Source: Bacillus cereus ATCC 14579 (GTDB taxonomy: Bacteria > Bacillota > Bacilli > Bacillales > Bacillaceae_G). Taken from it: a stretch of 64,000 nucleotides of DNA. Shown here in pieces: positions 36,801-42,842 of this stretch. The position numbers were made by a program, and so were the translations under genes. The stretch is taken from NCBI RefSeq assembly GCF_000007825.1, contig NC_004722.1, positions 4,810,001-4,874,000 of the forward strand, given 5' to 3'. Numbering within the stretch: the first letter of the stretch is position 1; every line of letters starts with the position of its first letter. Below the pieces are notes generated by a model. That model worked only from the letters and a program-made list of their open reading frames with translations. It was not told the DNA's origin and made no database searches.

Positions 36801-37967
36801 AGCACTTACTTCAGCGTATCCTTTATTCCCCATTTTCATTTTAACGGGCTCTCTTACATCTGCATCGCTAACTCTATACTCTTTAGATGGATAAGTTGGC
36901 GTTCCCATAGCTGCTGTCCAAAATAAATAAGCCTTTTTCACTTTACTTCCAGCGGGAATAGTAGGAAAAGCTCCTGTTGACGAATTAAAAGTACTATCAT
37001 CGTTATCAACGTCCACAGTCATTTTATTCGTCTTATACCCCAAACTTTGTCTGCCATAATGATCGGTCGTCAAACCAAGTGTTACATTACCAGTCTGTAC
37101 TAAATTACCAGCAGTAATTGTAGAATACAATGGATCTCCAAACCCTTGTTTATCCCCTGTTTGGATTTGAACCTTCGAAGCATTTTCTGGCGCAGCTTGT
37201 ACTTCTGCAACATTCTGCTTTACTGCCTCTTTTTCTGGCTGCTTCTCAGCTTCGGTTACTGGTTGTTTTGGTAGTTCTGTTTTTGATGTAGGGTTATTTT
37301 TATCTTCTACAGATACTTTTAGCTTTTCATCAACTTTTTTGATTGTATTATTAGCTGATGGGCCAACTTCTTTCTTACTACTGTCAGCCTCCTCATCGGC
37401 ATTAGCTGCTACCTTTTCTTCAGAAGGGATTCCCTCAACATCTACAGACATGTTTCCTATTTGTACTTTATCTTTTTGCACACTAATCTTTTGTTTGTAT
37501 TCTTTATTAAAATGCTGCGTGCGACTAGCCTTTATTAGCACAGTCATTTTTTCGTGTGATTTTAAATCTCGAATTTTAAGATTAGAAGAAAGAACCTTTC
37601 CTCCCTTATCTTTTTCTTCTACATAGAAATCCGCTACTTTATTTTCAGGTAACTTCTCTCCGTTTACTTTCACAGATTGCGAGAGGAACGTAATTTCATT
37701 TTCATTATTTTGTTTAAGCACCAATTCTTGAATTGGTGTAGCTCCCGTATTTTCAATCGTATATTGAAATACGTGCTCCCTCTTAGCTACTTCCCCCTTA
37801 TATATTTCGGCATTTACTTGCTCTGCCTTAATTTTCACATCATTTCCTTGTAACTCATCCCAGCTTTTTTTATTTATCTCTGCAAAAGCACTGGGTGAAG
37901 GCAATATGATGGATAGGAGAAGTGTGATCATTGTTACGACATTAAAACACTTCAATACTTGTTTCAT
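27846..37967 (-). CDS. Giant LPxTG wall-anchored repeat protein (adhesin-like, DUF11 repeats)
   Basis: 3373 residues. Order: signal peptide (1-29, ending SAFA); a stalk-like region to about 270 with a Lys/Glu-rich linker; a predicted folded head at about 270-640; one divergent DUF11-type domain (about 640-780, beginning NLQVDKKALDS); 18 tandem domains of about 131 residues (about 785-3140), each opening PKLGEEVEYRI and followed by EDxxPxGLEYV; 13 copies of PEDPKEPKEPEVK (about 3150-3318); LPKTG at about 3338; a membrane helix; and RRRKQ. The sorting signal means sortase A anchoring to peptidoglycan. An adhesive role is inferred from architecture only. There is no frameshift over 10.1 kb. Confidence 0.92.
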   Translation of the reverse strand: MKQVLKCFNVVTMITLLLSIILPSPSAFAEINKKSWDELQGNDVKIKAEQVNAEIYKGEVAKREHVFQYTIENTGATPIQELVLKQNNENEITFLSQSVKVNGEKLPENKVADFYVEEKDKGGKVLSSNLKIRDLKSHEKMTVLIKASRTQHFNKEYKQKISVQKDKVQIGNMSVDVEGIPSEEKVAANADEEADSSKKEVGPSANNTIKKVDEKLKVSVEDKNNPTSKTELPKQPVTEAEKQPEKEAVKQNVAEVQAAPENASKVQIQTGDKQGFGDPLYSTITAGNLVQTGNVTLGLTTDHYGRQSLGYKTNKMTVDVDNDDSTFNSSTGAFPTIPAGSKVKKAYLFWTAAMGTPTYPSKEYRVSDADVREPVKMKMGNKGYAEVSADSIRKADYLPYISNYSGAGAGYVAYADVTNVIAQQGISQTVTVANVPQIKFEKGSGYYWGNWNLILVYENHKETVKDMKIWEGLVSQKSTAWTDISVNKINTPKEGAFKAKFSYFSSQGDPAEKDGYAYDYGEYDFGAGYIKIKNINGKDNDANDSSMTEVQVDGTNEFVTKKYPGYNPDWTNSFSTDIHTYHLEGPTQVKNDLKEGKMRFRAYAGTGDIYVLNNATFVTEHNAPNLQVDKKALDSTGKEIKEIKAGEEFTYQIEVKNDTKNNQAPVSNVKGFDKLDDRLEYVPGSIQYISGSNKGNKTDDASDDEAEFVNNQIDFRVGEGANAKDGGVLKPGESAIITFKVKVKASVQSDTTVKNIVVVKGQDSTEVNYETADDADITVTTPKEIPGEIEAKKIASNKTPKLGEEVEYRITFKNKTKDGRLDVLTIEDELPSNLEYVKDSLKAEGAKPEPVELKFENGKVIAKYPEIMDMEERSIVFKTKVKETAKIGEEIVNKATVSDKTNPPKNLEEKITPQHKAGKIAAKKKATNKKPKLGEEVEYQISFQNTVENGKLDAVTIEDEIPANLEFVQGSERAEGAEPNPVELKVENGKVIAKYPEIMDTKERSIAFKVKVKEEAKAGETIVNKAVVSEPNGQTEHPEEKITPDYKYGKVDVEKSVTNQTPKLGEEVEYRITFYNTVENGKLEKVLVEDTLPKGVEYVKDSLKAEGIKPEPVELKVEDGKVMAKYPEITDTEKRSIVFKVKVKDSAKVGEAIVNKAIAKDPKNEPVESKVVITPQSKKGEIAATKVVNNKKPKLGEEIEYRISFHNTVENGKLEEVRVEDTIPKGLEYVENSIKAEGEAPGPVELAVENGIVKAKYIDIMDMKERSIVFKVKVKEEAKVDKEIVNKAIVDDTKNPPIEPEERITPQHKDGIIDSKKTVDNPSPKLGEEVEYRISFKNTVENGKLEKVIIEDTIPNGLEYVKGSEKAEGDKPAPLKLSVKDGKVIAEYENITDMKERSIVFKVKVKEEAEVGKEIINKAIVDDMKHPKEPEAKITPLHKDGKIKAKKSVNNETPKLGEEVEYRISMKNTVKYGKLTDVIIEDTLPEGLEYVENSLKAEGVGTDSVELKFENGKVMAKYPEIMDTEERSIVFKVKVKEGVTVGKKIINKATIDDSQNKPVNPTAEIIPQYKDGKLEAKKMVNNETPKLGEEVEYRISFKNTVEHGKLTEVKIEDDLPNGLEYVKDSVKVEGSKPDPVELKFENGKVMAKYPEITDTKERSITFKVKVKGKVSDSIVNEAIVSDTKHPPETPTAEIIPQHKDGKVKAKKTVNNETPKLGEEVEYRISFKNTVEDGKLAEVKIEDTLPEGLEYVENSVKAEGSKPDPVELKFENGKVMAKYPEITDTEERSITFKVKVKDEVKVGKKIVNKAIIDDTKNEPETPTAEITPQHKDGKVEAKKTVNNETPKLGEEVEYRISFKNTVENGKLAEVTIKDDLPNGLEYVKDSLRAEGSKPDPVELKVKDGKVIAKYPEIMDTEERSIVFKAKVKEEFKVGEGIVNKVVVDDTKDPTTSEVTITPEYKDGKLKAEKFVNNKKPKLGEEVEYRISFKNTVENGKLVEVTVEDEIPAGLEYVENSLQAEGSKPSPVELKFENGKVMAKYLEIADTKERSIIFKVKVKEEAEIGKEIVNKAIVVDTKNEPEEPRVEITPQYKDGKIAAQKVANNHKPKLGEEVEYRISFKNTVENGKLVEVNIKDTLPNGLEYVEGSITAEGSKPKPVELQVKNNKVMAKYPEITDTEERSIVFKAKVKESVKVGEEIVNEAIIDDTKNLPEEPYVPITPQYKDGKIEARKEVSNHEPKLGEEIEYRIIFNNTVKDGKLAEVKIEDEIPAGLEFVEGSEKAEGEEPKPVELKVENGKVMAKYSEIMDTKERSIVFKVKVKDSVAIGKDITNKAIIHVDDPNHPVIDPTAKITPQYKDGKIATHKKVNNHKPKLGEEIEYRISFNNTVKDGKLAEVKIEDEIPSGLEYVKDSLKAEGDKPAPVELKEEAGKVSAKYENITDMKERSIIFKVKVKDSVEVDKAIVNKAIVDDTKNPPERPEVEITPQHKDGKVKADKKVNKKDPKLGEEVEYRISFKNTVENGKLAEVKIEDQLPTGLEYVKDSLKSEGNEPAPVELKEEAGKITAKYENIIDTAERSIIFKVKVTEVAKVGKKIVNTAIVDDDNPKNPPQKPEAIITPEYKDGKLKAEKTVNNPAPKLGEEVEYRITFRNVVEHGKVAKVKIKDELPTGLEFVEGSERAEGENPKPLYVKVKNGIVLAEYPEITDMKERSIVFKVKVKEKAKVGEEIVNKAIVEDTINPPEQPNISIQPQYKDGALQAEKTVSNHEPKLGEEVEYRISFENTVENGKLTEVKVEDEIPAGLEYVQDSIKSDGPEPYPVELKVENGKVTAKYPEITDTKKRSIIFKVRVQETVQVGKEIVNKAIVDDNNPTPPPVESLIPITPQYKDGKLEARKEVSNHEPKLGEEIEYRITFNGTVDGGKLVDVKIEDEIPSGLEYVKDSLEAVGDKPVPTELKVENGKVTVKYPEITDTKERSVIFKVKVKETAKVGGEITNKAIIEVDDPKHPVIEPTAKIKPEYKDGKLTAAITVSNKEPKLGEEVEYRISFKNTGENGKLDVVTIEDEIPAGLEYVQGSIRFEGAEPNPIELKMEFGKVIAKYLEITDTKERSIIFNAKVKEAPSKGITNKAVVDDKINPPLEPTVTILPKTKEDFKIPEDPKEPKEPEVKPEDPKEPKEPEVKPEDPKEPKEPEVKPEDPKEPKEPEVKPEDPKEPKEPEVKPEDPKEPKEPEVKPEDPKEPKEPEVKPEDPKEPKEPEVKPEDPKEPKEPEVKPEDPKEPKEPEVKPEDPKEPKEPEVKPEDPKEPKEPEVKPEDPKEPKEPEVKPEVRLEKLIKEPQVKTERELPKTGAASPWMMSVGAGISFLVGGVLFVLGRRRKQ
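28012..28521 (-). repeat. 13 x 39-bp tandem repeat in the wall-spanning segment
   Basis: Thirteen units of 39 bp encode PEDPKEPKEPEVK. Units differ only at synonymous positions: GGTTCT or GGCTCT, TCTTCC, TCTTCT or TCCTCC, one GGTTCC. Units at about 28099-28215 and 28216-28332 share the same order of three variants, which suggests duplication in blocks of three. Confidence 0.92.
28545..35620 (-). repeat. 18 tandem domain repeats of about 393 bp
   Basis: The motif PKLGEE(V/I)EYR/Q occurs 18 times at about 390-400-bp spacing. Each unit carries IEDxxPxGLEYV, then VELK..NGKVxAKYPEI.DT.ERSI.FK.KVKE and NKAIVDD. The units are diverged at protein and DNA level, so they are much older than the 39-bp array. 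Confidence 0.9.
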
Positions 37968-38404
37968 ATTTTTTACCTTTCTCCTTTCTATATGCTTGCT
38001 ATCCGTCTACTTAATTTCGTAGCCGTATACATAGCAATATATATCCACTCGCAACAATCCGACCTACGAAAATGTATTGTTGAAATCCCAATGTCAACAA
38101 TATAAATCTCATAGAATATTACTATTTTAATTTATCAAAAATAGCATATATATATCGGACACTTATACAAACCTTCACCATTTTTTAACATAGTAAAAAA
38201 TGCCCTATTGTATAGGTTTATATAACAGTTAAAGGATACATAAAAATCTTAACATACTCCCAAATCTATTTGTACACGAAATAGAAATTTTACCATTTTT
38301 TACTTATTTTTATTTATAATTAAAATTTTCAAAAAACTCCACATATAAAAATATGTTATATTAAAATCAGGAACAAATGTTCTTATTTTAAAGGAGGAAT
38401 TTTC
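37968..38404. other. A/T-rich divergent intergenic region
   Basis: 437 bp between the adhesin gene and the GyrI-like gene. It is very A/T-rich with several near-promoter strings (for example TATATT at about 38355). I see no coding frame with a ribosome binding site and no repeat element. It must hold both promoters, but I cannot place them reliably. Confidence 0.5.
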
Positions 38405-38884
38405 ATGATTAACGAGCCCAATATAATGAAAAAAGAAGCTTTCCAAGCAATCGGCGTTTCAGTTACGACGACTAACGAAAGAGAGGCATCTACTAAAGGA
38501 AAAATCTCCGAGCTTTGGAACCGCTACTTCCAAGAACAAATGATGCATCACATCCCAAACAAAAAAACGAAAGCAACATTTGCTTTCTACTCAAACTACG
38601 AATCAGATGAAACTGGTACATATACATTCACAATCGGTACGACCGTTTCTTCATTAGAAGACGTTCCTGAAAATATGACAACTTTAACAATACCTGCTGC
38701 TACATATGCGGTATTTACAACGAGAAAGGGACCAGTTGCTGAAGTCGTTTGCGAAGCTTGGGAATATATTTGGCAATGGTCGAAAGAAAATAAACGTGCC
38801 TTCACAACAGACTTCGAGCTTTACGACGAAAGAGCATTAGACCCAAATCATGCACAATTGGATATTTATATTGCGTTAGCCTAA
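38405..38884 (+). CDS. GyrI-like / effector-binding domain protein
   Basis: A 159-residue stand-alone GyrI-like (AraC effector-binding, integron-associated effector-binding type) domain with no DNA-binding part. Features include the N-terminal strand KKEAFQAIGVSVTTTNE, FAFYSNYESDETGTYTFTIGT in the middle and the C-terminal strand QLDIYIALA. Such proteins bind small cationic or hydrophobic molecules; the ligand is unknown. It has an AAAGGAGG site and its own terminator. Confidence 0.8.
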   Translation: MINEPNIMKKEAFQAIGVSVTTTNEREASTKGKISELWNRYFQEQMMHHIPNKKTKATFAFYSNYESDETGTYTFTIGTTVSSLEDVPENMTTLTIPAATYAVFTTRKGPVAEVVCEAWEYIWQWSKENKRAFTTDFELYDERALDPNHAQLDIYIALA

Positions 38885-38914
38885 AAAAAGATGCCCATTC
38901 GGCATCTTTTTTTG
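38884..38914 (+). terminator. Terminator of the GyrI-like gene
   Basis: AAAAAGATGCC / GGCATCTTTTTTT hairpin right after the stop codon. Confidence 0.9.
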
Positions 38915-38992
38915 TCGTTAAATAGCTACTGGGCAAATTCATTATTATTGTCTACAATGAGAAAGTGCAGTATAGAAATATTAGAAACTGTA

Positions 38993-39060
38993 TAAAGTGA
39001 AACTATAATCAGTGGGGGCATCTCCCATTAAGTATTAGCCCTCACCAATCGGGCGTTTAC
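38993..39060 (+). repeat. Dispersed repeat family A, copy 4
   Basis: TATAAAGTGAAACTATAATCAG is followed by GGGGGCATCTCCC and then TTAGCCCTCACCAATCGGGC. The middle hairpin-like GGGGGCATCTCCC part is missing from the other copies here, so this copy may be the more complete version of the left end. Confidence 0.75.
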
Positions 39061-39101
39061 TGGTTTTTTAGTTTAAATTTGTCACATAGAAAGGAAGCAA
39101 T

Positions 39102-40349
39102 ATGGAGGAACTACAACAAAATAAAACTGCTTTAGAAGGAAGCGGAAAACCGTTATTAAAAAATACGAATTTCCTTTTTCTTTGGGCAGCTACTCTTTTT
39201 TCAAGCTTTGCTTTAGCCTTTTTTACTTTTTCACAAACGTGGTACATAGCAAAAACATTAAACCTTGAAGCTTCACTCGGTGTTGTTTTCGTAGCTCTTA
39301 GTGTTCCAAGGCTTATTTTTATGATTGTCGGCGGCGCTGTAGCTGATAAATTCCCGAAAAAAAATATTATGTTTTACTCCAATATCATTCGAGCGATTCT
39401 TGTCGCAACCATTCTCACATGGTTTATCGTTGGTGATATAACGCTATATACATTTGCTTTATTCGCTTTATTCTTTGGACTTGCTGATGCTTTCTTCTGG
39501 TCAGCAGATGGATCTATCTTACCGGAATTGGTAGAAAAAAGCCGGTTAACACAAGCGAATTCACTTACACAAATGACGAACCAAGCATCGGTCATCTTAG
39601 GCCCTGTACTTGGCGGAATTCTCATTAAATTCACGAACTATGAGACAATATTTTCCATTACGATTTTATTACTGATTGTCGCTGCCATACTCGTTCAAAA
39701 AATACAATTTACGATGCCAGAACAAAAAGATACAGATAAAGGTATGTTCACTTCCATTAAAGAAGGAATCTTATATGTAAAGGAATCGCCATTCCTTTCA
39801 ACTTTCCTTATTTGTAGCGCTTTTTTAAACTTATTTTTAATCGGTCCGATGCAAGTTGGTTTCCCGCTTTTTGTTAAAAACGTGCTGCATGGTGATTCGC
39901 TCCAGTTTAGTTACTTAGAAGCATCTGTAGGCGGCGGAATGGCAATCGGTGCTGTCATTGTCGGTTTAAAAAATATTAATCGTAGACGCGGTCTATTTTG
40001 TATTATCATGATGCTACTGTCTGGTGTCTTCTTCTTATCCATCAACTTTAGTACCGTACTATGGCAAGCATTATTAGCTGGCATGTTTTACGGTATTACA
40101 ATCGCAATGGCGATTGTACCGCTTATGGCAATGATTCAATCGACAGTCAAAGAAGAAATGATGGGACGCGTAATGAGTTTACTTATGCTATCATCAATGG
40201 GCTTTATCCCGCTCTCTTATGCATTCACATCCATCGCGCTTGCAATAGGAATTCCAATCGTAACCGTTATGAAAAGCGGTGCAATCGCCGTTATTGTCTT
40301 CGTACTCTTTGTAGCGATTCGTGTTCCAGTTGTAAGAAAGTTTGATTAA
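39102..40349 (+). CDS. MFS transporter (EntS/MFS_3 type)
   Basis: A 415-residue major facilitator with about 12 membrane helices. The loop 2-3 motif appears as GGAVADKFPKKNIMFYSN, and EGILYVKESPFLS lies in the central cytoplasmic loop. It is closest in character to drug or siderophore exporters of the MFS_3 group. No biosynthetic genes nearby suggest the substrate. A GAAAGGAAG site precedes the ATG. Confidence 0.87.
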   Translation: MEELQQNKTALEGSGKPLLKNTNFLFLWAATLFSSFALAFFTFSQTWYIAKTLNLEASLGVVFVALSVPRLIFMIVGGAVADKFPKKNIMFYSNIIRAILVATILTWFIVGDITLYTFALFALFFGLADAFFWSADGSILPELVEKSRLTQANSLTQMTNQASVILGPVLGGILIKFTNYETIFSITILLLIVAAILVQKIQFTMPEQKDTDKGMFTSIKEGILYVKESPFLSTFLICSAFLNLFLIGPMQVGFPLFVKNVLHGDSLQFSYLEASVGGGMAIGAVIVGLKNINRRRGLFCIIMMLLSGVFFLSINFSTVLWQALLAGMFYGITIAMAIVPLMAMIQSTVKEEMMGRVMSLLMLSSMGFIPLSYAFTSIALAIGIPIVTVMKSGAIAVIVFVLFVAIRVPVVRKFD

Positions 40350-40355
40350 CTACTT

Positions 40356-40386
40356 GGAGTCATGCATTTACGCATGGCTCCTTTTT
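40356..40386. terminator. Bidirectional terminator between the MFS and HTH genes
   Basis: GGAGTCATGC / GCATGGCTCC hairpin with one G-T pair, followed by TTTTT on the plus strand. It overlaps the 3' end of the HTH gene. Confidence 0.75.
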
Positions 40387-41247
40387 AAAAGGATCAAATA
40401 ACGGTATCCCCTTACTTCTTCTCACAGCTGCTCCCCATTCTAATCCAACCTCTAAAAATAAATCCCGCACTGTACTATATAAAAGTGCCTTCACATTTTT
40501 ACGGATTTCCCCGTATTTATACGCCCTCACAACACTTTTCACGCGCCAAATGAAATTCCCATACACTTCTTCATCAGCTAATATTTGCTCCAGTAAAACA
40601 CCTTGCTCTAGTAATCCACTCTTTTTATATGCAAGTTCCACCTTACTCCAAAATATATTAATCTTCTTCGGATTACTCGTCATCGGCAGAAGTGCGTATA
40701 TAAAAGGCTTCGGTATATCATGACGGCAATACGTCTCATCAAGCTCGTACGTTATTTTTCTTTTCTCTTTTATTTGTGGAATGTTTTTAGAAAGAATTGT
40801 TTCCCTTTCGCTTTTTTGCTCCTTTCCGCTACAGCCAGCTGTATAATCCTCACTTTCACATGCGGACATTTTCATACGGTCATCCATGCGGTCAATTGCA
40901 GATATAAGAAATACATATAAGTTCGCACTATATCCGCCGCGCCTATGTCTTTCTTTTGTCGCAACACGCTTTATAATTCCTAGTTCCTCTAACTTTGCAA
41001 TAGAGCGGCGTACTGTACGAATACTCTTTCCAACATTTGTAGCAATCGTCTCCATTAATGGACAAGCAACCCCCACTGTTTTCTGTTTCTCATTCACTGC
41101 ATACTTTCCTAAAAAATGAATAATGGTAGCATCCGTTTTATTTAATTGAAATCGATAATGTTTCAAAACTTGTTTTTGATATGTATTAAACTCTTCTTTA
41201 CTTTGAAATTCACTGTATGGTTTCATTAAATTATATAAGCTTCCCAT
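40360..41247 (-). CDS. Winged helix-turn-helix protein of unknown role
   Basis: A 295-residue cytosolic protein. The N-terminal third has a predicted winged helix-turn-helix (METIATNVGKSIRTVRRSIAKLEELGIIKRV, quoted here only as a landmark near residues 65-100), like DnaD/replication-initiator or GntR-type DNA-binding domains. A charged linker (about 135-165) leads to a helical C-terminal domain unlike any I recognise. The start at 41247 is set by GAGGTGAT; the GTG 9 nt upstream is part of that site. It could be a regulator or a replication-type protein. Confidence 0.7.
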   Translation of the reverse strand: MGSLYNLMKPYSEFQSKEEFNTYQKQVLKHYRFQLNKTDATIIHFLGKYAVNEKQKTVGVACPLMETIATNVGKSIRTVRRSIAKLEELGIIKRVATKERHRRGGYSANLYVFLISAIDRMDDRMKMSACESEDYTAGCSGKEQKSERETILSKNIPQIKEKRKITYELDETYCRHDIPKPFIYALLPMTSNPKKINIFWSKVELAYKKSGLLEQGVLLEQILADEEVYGNFIWRVKSVVRAYKYGEIRKNVKALLYSTVRDLFLEVGLEWGAAVRRSKGIPLFDPFKKEPCVNA

Positions 41248-41327
41248 TTTTATCACCTCACTTATAAATAAGAGGCAGGAAGAAAAATTGGCGTGATAGT
41301 TAATATTTTTTTATTGGAGATGAAAAT

Positions 41328-41789
41328 ATGATCGTAATTAGTGCTTGTTTAGGTGGTATCGCTTGTCGGTATGATGGAAATGACAATCTCGTTTCAAAAA
41401 TAGAGGAGCTTTTGCAAAAAGAAGATACAGTCCTCATTTGTCCTGAAGTATTAGGGGGATTACCAACACCTCGCCCCTCAGCTGAAATTATTGGCGGGAA
41501 TGGCGACGACGTTTTAGACGGAAAAGCGAAAGTGATGACAAAAGATGGTGAAGATGTTACAGAAGCTTTCGTGAGCGGTGCTTATAAAGCGCTAGAACAA
41601 ATTAAAAATTTACACCCAGAATATATTATTTTGAAAGAACGTAGTCCATCTTGTGGTAGTTCTACAATTTACACTGGAGAATTTAACGGGAATAAACAAA
41701 CTGGTTTCGGAGTGACAACTGCTTTATTTAAAAGACACGGATTTAAAGTCATTTCAGAAGAAGAATTTGAAAACAAAAAAAGGAATTGA
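41328..41789 (+). CDS. DUF523 family protein
   Basis: A 153-residue protein with the DUF523 hallmarks: SACLGGIACRYDG at the N-terminus, CPEVLGGLPTPRPSAEI, and LKERSPSCGSSTIY. The conserved Cys residues suggest metal or Fe-S binding. Family function is unknown. It has a GGAGATG site and is followed by a strong terminator. Confidence 0.88.
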   Translation: MIVISACLGGIACRYDGNDNLVSKIEELLQKEDTVLICPEVLGGLPTPRPSAEIIGGNGDDVLDGKAKVMTKDGEDVTEAFVSGAYKALEQIKNLHPEYIILKERSPSCGSSTIYTGEFNGNKQTGFGVTTALFKRHGFKVISEEEFENKKRN

Positions 41790-41812
41790 CCCTGTTCGTC
41801 AATTCCTTTTCT
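41778..41812 (+). terminator. Terminator of the DUF523 gene
   Basis: AAAAGGAATTGAC / GTCAATTCCTTTT stem with a short loop. Confidence 0.88.
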
Positions 41813-41819
41813 ATCTGTC

Positions 41820-42173
41820 TTATTTCACGCCTAATTTTTCTTTCACTTTCGCTGGAAGCTCGTCTTTCTTTACTTCTTCCCAAGCTGATACACCTTTTTT
41901 ATCTGAGTGATATACGCGTAGGAATGCTTCTTTACGAAGATTTTTTTGAGCTGTAAATTCTAATTCTTTCTCTTTACCGTCTTTATCAAAGCCAGTTAGC
42001 TTATACTCATAATCTTTATATTTTTGACCATTATCAGCTTTACTATGAACTTCTTTTCCATCTACTGTAATTTGAACGTAGTACTCATCTTTACCCATAC
42101 GGTTTAAATCACAACCAACTAACAAACTTGCAAATACAACTAAAATACTAAATAGTGCAATGTATCTTTTCAT
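41820..42173 (-). CDS. YxeA family lipoprotein (DUF1093)
   Basis: A 117-residue lipoprotein. The signal peptide with lipobox LLVGC is followed by a YxeA/DUF1093 domain with YYVQITVDGKEVHSKADNG and EYKLTGFDKDGKEKELEFTA. Family members are small secreted OB-like domains of unknown function, some under control of two-component systems that sense antimicrobial peptides. The start at 42173 follows GAGGTGAAGG. Confidence 0.82.
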   Translation of the reverse strand: MKRYIALFSILVVFASLLVGCDLNRMGKDEYYVQITVDGKEVHSKADNGQKYKDYEYKLTGFDKDGKEKELEFTAQKNLRKEAFLRVYHSDKKGVSAWEEVKKDELPAKVKEKLGVK

Positions 42174-42279
42174 TTCCTTCACCTCATATGTTTTTTCTTA
42201 TATTCTTATCTTAAAGCCCAGAGCTTAAAGAAGAAATTCAAAAACATGACATGAACATTACACTTTTGTAAGATAATAA

Positions 42280-42437
42280 TTATTTCTTCACTTTAGAAAT
42301 CGTCATTCCATCACCAATTGGAACGAGTACAGATTGTAAATGCGGGTCGTTTGCTATCATTTCATTAAACTTCTGTATAACGTTTTTGTTTCGCACGCTC
42401 ATCAGCTACACTACCGCCAATAACGTCTTTCACGCCA
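42280..42437 (-). pseudogene. 3' remnant of a SAM-dependent O-methyltransferase gene
   Basis: On the minus strand the frame ending at 42280 reads KNVIQKFNEMIAND, then HLQSVLVPIGDGMTISKVKK and stop. This is the C-terminus of YrrM/caffeoyl-CoA-type O-methyltransferases. Just upstream, in another frame, is GGSVADERAKQK, the preceding part of the same family. One missing A in a short A run would join them. Everything upstream of this is absent, so only about 50 codons of the roughly 220 remain. Confidence 0.7.
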
Positions 42438-42587
42438 ATTTCGCCACTTATCACGTAATTTCCTTATACCATTTATTACGCCTTCTATTATGCCCTCAAT
42501 TATAATCTCTATTACAAGATATCTTACTAAATTAATAACAGGTTTAATTACGTATCTCCCTATGAATTCAAAAATATCCTCTATCAT
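42411..42587 (-). CDS. 58-residue hydrophobic-basic peptide, unrecognised
   Basis: ATG at 42587 behind a near-perfect GAAGGAGG site (5-nt spacing) opens 58 codons to TAG at 42411. The product begins MIEDIFEFIGRYVIKPV, continues with an Ile/Val-rich stretch and ends in a strongly basic, Trp-rich tail (RKLRDKWRNWRERRYWR). It may be one membrane-inserting amphipathic helix with a cationic end, as in small bacteriocins or membrane-active peptides, but I recognise no family. The last codons overlap the O-methyltransferase remnant, so the tail may come from the junction. Confidence 0.6.
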   Translation of the reverse strand: MIEDIFEFIGRYVIKPVINLVRYLVIEIIIEGIIEGVINGIRKLRDKWRNWRERRYWR

Positions 42588-42842
42588 ATTTTCCTCCTTC
42601 TTTCAAAAGGAAGCTGCTACTCCTCCGCGTCCTTTTACGTCCAGTTACAATTGCTGCCCTACTGCGGTATATATCAACAAAAATAATACGGCAACAACAT
42701 CCACAATAACGCTATTGAATTTGGAAGAAGCTTCGGTAAATACTAATACTATAATTATTTTTTCACCTATATTGGGAGATGCTCCCAAAAACTTTATAAA
42801 ATCAAAGACAACTTTACTACAATTCTTCCCGTAATTAATTTA
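42588..42842. other. Decayed stretch upstream of the 58-residue peptide gene
   Basis: On the minus strand an open frame of about 60 codons encodes two hydrophobic segments (EKIIIVLVFTEAS and SVIVDVVAVLFLLIYTAVGQQL) but has no ATG and no convincing ribosome binding site. It could be the remnant of a holin-like or other small membrane protein. A longer plus-strand frame here has no ribosome binding site and I do not support it. Confidence 0.4.

Noticed and set aside
40360..41247. HTH protein as a plasmid or phage replication initiator marking an integrated element
   Set aside because: No integrase, attachment site repeats or other phage or plasmid genes are nearby, and the flanks are ordinary.
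42490..42834. Plus-strand ORF of 114 codons
   Set aside because: No ribosome binding site, odd composition, and it lies opposite the peptide ORF that has a strong site.
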